From Actinomycetes bacterium (GTDB lineage Bacteria > Actinomycetota > Acidimicrobiia > Spongiisociales > UBA5794): 8,524 nt of DNA. A program made the translations under genes and the position numbers. Under the pieces are notes generated by a model. It was not told where the DNA came from, did no database searches, and saw nothing but the letters and a program-made list of their open reading frames with translations. Position 1 is the stretch's first letter. Each line of letters starts with the position of its first letter. Positions 6,347-8,524 of the stretch are shown one piece after another. The DNA is taken from positions 1-8,524 of the forward strand of contig JAMBLK010000144.1 in assembly GCA_023336855.1 (NCBI GenBank). The letters run 5' to 3'.

Positions 6347-7600
6347 ATGACATATGTAGCTGCTCGTACGAGGGTCATCCTCGTTCTCTTGATGGCGCTC
6401 GGACTCGTGCTCGGCTCGCTGGTGGCGCCGGCCGCAGCGACCGACGAAGGCGGTGACGACCTCGAGACCGTCCGTGCGAAGACCATCGGCACGATCGACT
6501 ACAAGATTGGCCTCCTCTCGGACCTCAAGAACGGCACCGAGAACGCCGACCGCAGAGACGTGTACGACGAAGGCATCGCCGAGTTGCAGGCACTGAGCGG
6601 GCGCGCTGAGACGGAAACCTCCATCGATGAACTGCGTGCGATGGACGCCCGGGCACATGACATCTACTACGAGACAAAGGCACGAGCAGCGACAGTGGGT
6701 CAGACGGCGGAAGAGAAGGTCGCGGAGGCACGCAAGGCCGCGCTCGACACGATCACCTACAAGTTGGGCTACTTCCGCGATGCCAAGGCCAAGACCGACA
6801 ACCCGGCACATCAGGAGATCTACAGCGGAGCAATCCGAGAACTCGAGAAGCTGAGGGCGGCCGCGGAAGCCAGCAGCGAGGTCGAACATCTCTACGAACT
6901 CAAGGCGCAGGCTCACAAGATCTACGACGCCACCAAGCGGGCGATCGCCGAGTCCGGCGACACGGTGAAGGAAGACCCGCCCAAGGAAGACCCGCCGAAC
7001 GTGGTGGAGAAGACCGAAGCCGAGAAGGCCGCAGAGGCGCTCGCTCAGGCACGCCGATCCACACTGAGGCTCATCGAGTACAAGGTCTCGATCTTCACGC
7101 ACGCCGCCGAGACGGCGAAGAACCCCGCCGTCGCCGGCCTCTACGCCGAGGCTGCCGCTGCCGTCTTCGCTCTCGCTGACGATGCAAAGGCTGCAAAGAC
7201 CATCAAGGCTCTTCGCTCAATCGACGCCCAGGTGATGGAGATCTACGAAGCAACCAAGCAAGCAGTCGCCGATGGACACGAGCAGCCGAACTGGCAACCT
7301 TCGGAGTCCGTTGTTGCCCACGTCCGGGCTCTCGGATCCGTGATCGACCGCCTCGTCGGGGTCGTTGAGGAGACCGCCGACCAGAGCCCCGAGACAGCCA
7401 GAGCCGTGGCAAAGGCCGGGGCCGGAGTGGCGAGTGCGATCGAAGGAGTGGAGAAGGCGGCCGAAACCGGCAAGCAGCTCGACAGCCGCTGGGGCGACTT
7501 GAAGGCGTCGGTCCATGAGTTCCGAAAGGCGTTCGCGGCACACGTTCTAGCGATCACCGGCGCACCCGACTGCGTGAACGGTTGGCATCTCCCGGGATAG
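6347..7600 (+). CDS. Secreted helical protein with three repeats, function unknown
   Basis: I do not recognise a named family. The 417-residue product starts with a signal peptide: basic MTYVAARTR, hydrophobic core about 10-27, and likely cleavage after APAAA near 31. Three diverged copies follow at about 41-113, 127-199 and 234-306. They align without gaps: I-x-Y-K begins at 50, 136 and 243; Asn 16 residues later; Tyr 23 later; and IY-x-x-TK begins exactly 56 later each time. Each copy looks like long helices rich in Ala, Glu and Lys. A charged proline linker with a doubled KEDPP (208-217) separates copies 2 and 3. The C-terminal 100 residues are another helical, coiled-coil-like region ending GAPDCVNGWHLPG, with the protein's only Cys at 409. 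There is no lipobox, LPxTG or membrane anchor. The ATG is chosen for its signal peptide and the GGAGG site five bases upstream. An envelope-associated or secreted role is inference. Confidence 0.85.
   Translation: MTYVAARTRVILVLLMALGLVLGSLVAPAAATDEGGDDLETVRAKTIGTIDYKIGLLSDLKNGTENADRRDVYDEGIAELQALSGRAETETSIDELRAMDARAHDIYYETKARAATVGQTAEEKVAEARKAALDTITYKLGYFRDAKAKTDNPAHQEIYSGAIRELEKLRAAAEASSEVEHLYELKAQAHKIYDATKRAIAESGDTVKEDPPKEDPPNVVEKTEAEKAAEALAQARRSTLRLIEYKVSIFTHAAETAKNPAVAGLYAEAAAAVFALADDAKAAKTIKALRSIDAQVMEIYEATKQAVADGHEQPNWQPSESVVAHVRALGSVIDRLVGVVEETADQSPETARAVAKAGAGVASAIEGVEKAAETGKQLDSRWGDLKASVHEFRKAFAAHVLAITGAPDCVNGWHLPG
6467..6685 (+). repeat. Protein repeat copy 1
   Basis: Encodes residues 41-113 of the secreted protein. 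Markers are IDYK at 50, Asn66, Tyr73, DARAH at 100-104 and IYYETK at 106-111. Confidence 0.8.
6725..6943 (+). repeat. Protein repeat copy 2
   Basis: Encodes residues 127-199. Markers are ITYK at 136, NPA at 152, Tyr159, KAQAH at 186-190 and IYDATK at 192-197. It is the closest of the three to a consensus. Confidence 0.8.
7046..7264 (+). repeat. Protein repeat copy 3
   Basis: Encodes residues 234-306. Markers are IEYK at 243, NPA at 259, Tyr266, DAQVM at 293-297 and IYEATK at 299-304. The middle is Ala-rich and the most diverged. Confidence 0.8.
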
Positions 7601-7604
7601 TCGA

Positions 7605-7644
7605 GTGAGCGTCCCCTGCCCTCGGGTGGGGGACGCCAGCTCAC
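7605..7644 (+). terminator. Strong hairpin after the repeat-protein gene
   Basis: A continuous 12-pair stem joins 7609-7620 to 7625-7636 (core GCGTCCCC/GGGGACGC, two G-U pairs above it, CTCG loop). Outer GTGA/TCAC pairs extend it across a four-base bulge. It starts four bases after the TAG at 7600. No U-tract follows, as is common for actinobacterial terminators. It probably isolates the next gene. Confidence 0.75.
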
Positions 7645-7662
7645 GGCATGACGACGCACGAT

Positions 7663-7680
7663 CACGGATTCGCGTCCGTG
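7663..7680 (+). terminator. Second small hairpin before the saccharopine-family gene
   Basis: CACGGA/TCCGTG form six pairs around a six-base loop, 18 bases after the stronger hairpin. It may back up termination or simply be chance symmetry just upstream of the next promoter. Confidence 0.35.
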
Positions 7681-7689
7681 CGCCTTCGG

Positions 7690-7695
7690 TAGCAT
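7690..7695 (+). promoter_or_regulatory. Possible -10 element TAGCAT
   Basis: TAGCAT fits the actinobacterial -10 pattern TAnnnT and lies 39 bases before the next start codon, after both hairpins. No clear -35 hexamer is visible, so support is weak. Confidence 0.3.
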
Positions 7696-7734
7696 CCGGT
7701 CGGTTCATCTGTGCCGACAACCAAGGAGCTCCTG

Positions 7735-8524
7735 ATGAGAATCGTCGTGTTGGGTGGGGCGGGGAAGATGGGCGCCATCAGCGTCGAAGACCTGGCCATC
7801 AACCCCCGGGTGGACGAGGTGATCCTCGCCGATCGTGACATGGGAGGTGCAGCGGCAATAGCCGAGTACCTCGACAGCCCGAAACTCACGATCGTTGAGT
7901 CGGATCTCAACGACCACACGGCGCTCGTAGCGCTGCTCGAACCAGCCGACGCATGTGTCAACGCCACCGTCTACTACACGAACATGAAGGTGATGGAGGC
8001 TTGTCTCGAAGCCGGCACGCACTACGTCGACATGGGCGGCCTGTTCCACGGCACGCTCAAGCAACTCGAACTCACCGACCGCTACGCCGAAGCAGGGATC
8101 AGCGCCGTCCTCGGGATGGGCTCTGCCCCCGGCGCTCCGAACATCCTTGCCCGGTACGCCGCCGACCGTCTCGACACGATCGACGCGATCAAGATCTACG
8201 ACGGCGTCAAGCCGCCACCGCCCGGGACCATGAAGTTCACGTATGCGGCGCCGACGATCATCGACGAGTTGACGCAGCAGCCGATGGTGTTCCGCGGCGG
8301 TGAATTCATCGCCTGTGAACCGCTCACCGAGTTCGAGGACTACCCGTTCTCCGGTTCAATGGGGCACCTCCCCATGCACCTCTCTCTGCATTCGGAGGTA
8401 GCGACGTTGCCGGTGAGCTTTGCCGACAAGGGTGTCCAGGAGTGCTTCTTCAAGATCAACTACTGGGGCATGGATCAGGGGATCGTTGAGAAGGTGCGCG
8501 TCCTCGCAGAGTTCGGATTCGACG
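7735..8524 (+). CDS. Saccharopine dehydrogenase-family NAD(P)-binding oxidoreductase (3' end beyond window)
   Basis: The first 263 residues are present and the frame runs off the window. The N-terminus is a Rossmann fold with the dinucleotide loop VLGGAGKMG (5-13), acidic ILADRD (30-35) after strand two, and VNATVYYTNMKVMEACLEAGTHYVDMGG split over 75-102, typical of the saccharopine dehydrogenase/reductase family. GMGSAPGAPNILARYAAD (127-144) is the expected start of the second domain. Members join or split amino acid/keto acid adducts (lysine metabolism, carboxynorspermidine synthesis), but many are uncharacterised and the substrate cannot be read from sequence. The ATG at 7735 is supported by AAGGAG (7723-7728), six bases upstream, and by the Rossmann strand starting at once. 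Hairpins separate it from the previous gene, so it is probably transcribed on its own or heads a downstream operon. Confidence 0.88.
   Translation, partial: MRIVVLGGAGKMGAISVEDLAINPRVDEVILADRDMGGAAAIAEYLDSPKLTIVESDLNDHTALVALLEPADACVNATVYYTNMKVMEACLEAGTHYVDMGGLFHGTLKQLELTDRYAEAGISAVLGMGSAPGAPNILARYAADRLDTIDAIKIYDGVKPPPPGTMKFTYAAPTIIDELTQQPMVFRGGEFIACEPLTEFEDYPFSGSMGHLPMHLSLHSEVATLPVSFADKGVQECFFKINYWGMDQGIVEKVRVLAEFGFD

Noticed and set aside
6227..7102. A 291-codon open frame antisense to the repeat protein
   Set aside because: The translation is a compositional shadow (Val/Leu/Arg/His-rich) with no domain, while the plus strand has a signal peptide and periodic repeats.

Overview
The window looks like chromosomal DNA from a high-GC actinobacterium. 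Class Acidimicrobiia is a reasonable guess, not proven. The grounds are the GC-rich coding sequence, a lipoprotein with a Thr/Ala/Pro-rich tether behind its lipobox, a deazaflavin (F420)-type reductase, hairpins without U-tracts after genes, and GTG starts.

Minus strand, about 5542 down to 87, is one four-gene operon for phosphorylated glycerol compounds. Its order is ugpB (substrate-binding lipoprotein), ugpA (permease), ugpE (permease) and glpD (FAD glycerol-3-phosphate dehydrogenase). The proposed flow is capture of glycerol-3-phosphate or a glycerophosphodiester outside the membrane, import through UgpA/UgpE, and oxidation of glycerol-3-phosphate to dihydroxyacetone phosphate by GlpD. No ATP-binding subunit (UgpC) is present, so one must be shared or lie outside the window. 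A strong GC hairpin sits just after ugpB. The ugpA/ugpE junction is a TAATG overlap preceded by seven Gs. The operon runs out into an inverted arrangement of heptamer repeats at the window edge (1-86).

The divergent spacer 5543-5723 holds three palindromic elements that are candidate operators. On the plus strand follow a small F420H2-dependent reductase-like gene (5724-6146), a 200-base spacer with several predicted hairpins, and a gene for a secreted helical protein built from three degenerate copies of an approximately 73-residue unit (6347-7600). That protein is the least explained gene here. A strong hairpin follows it. The last gene (7735 to the window end, incomplete) is a saccharopine-dehydrogenase-family oxidoreductase with its own strong ribosome binding site.

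No tRNA, rRNA, CRISPR array, transposase or phage gene was seen. No gene-free stretch exceeds 300 bases; the longest, 6147-6346, is described below.
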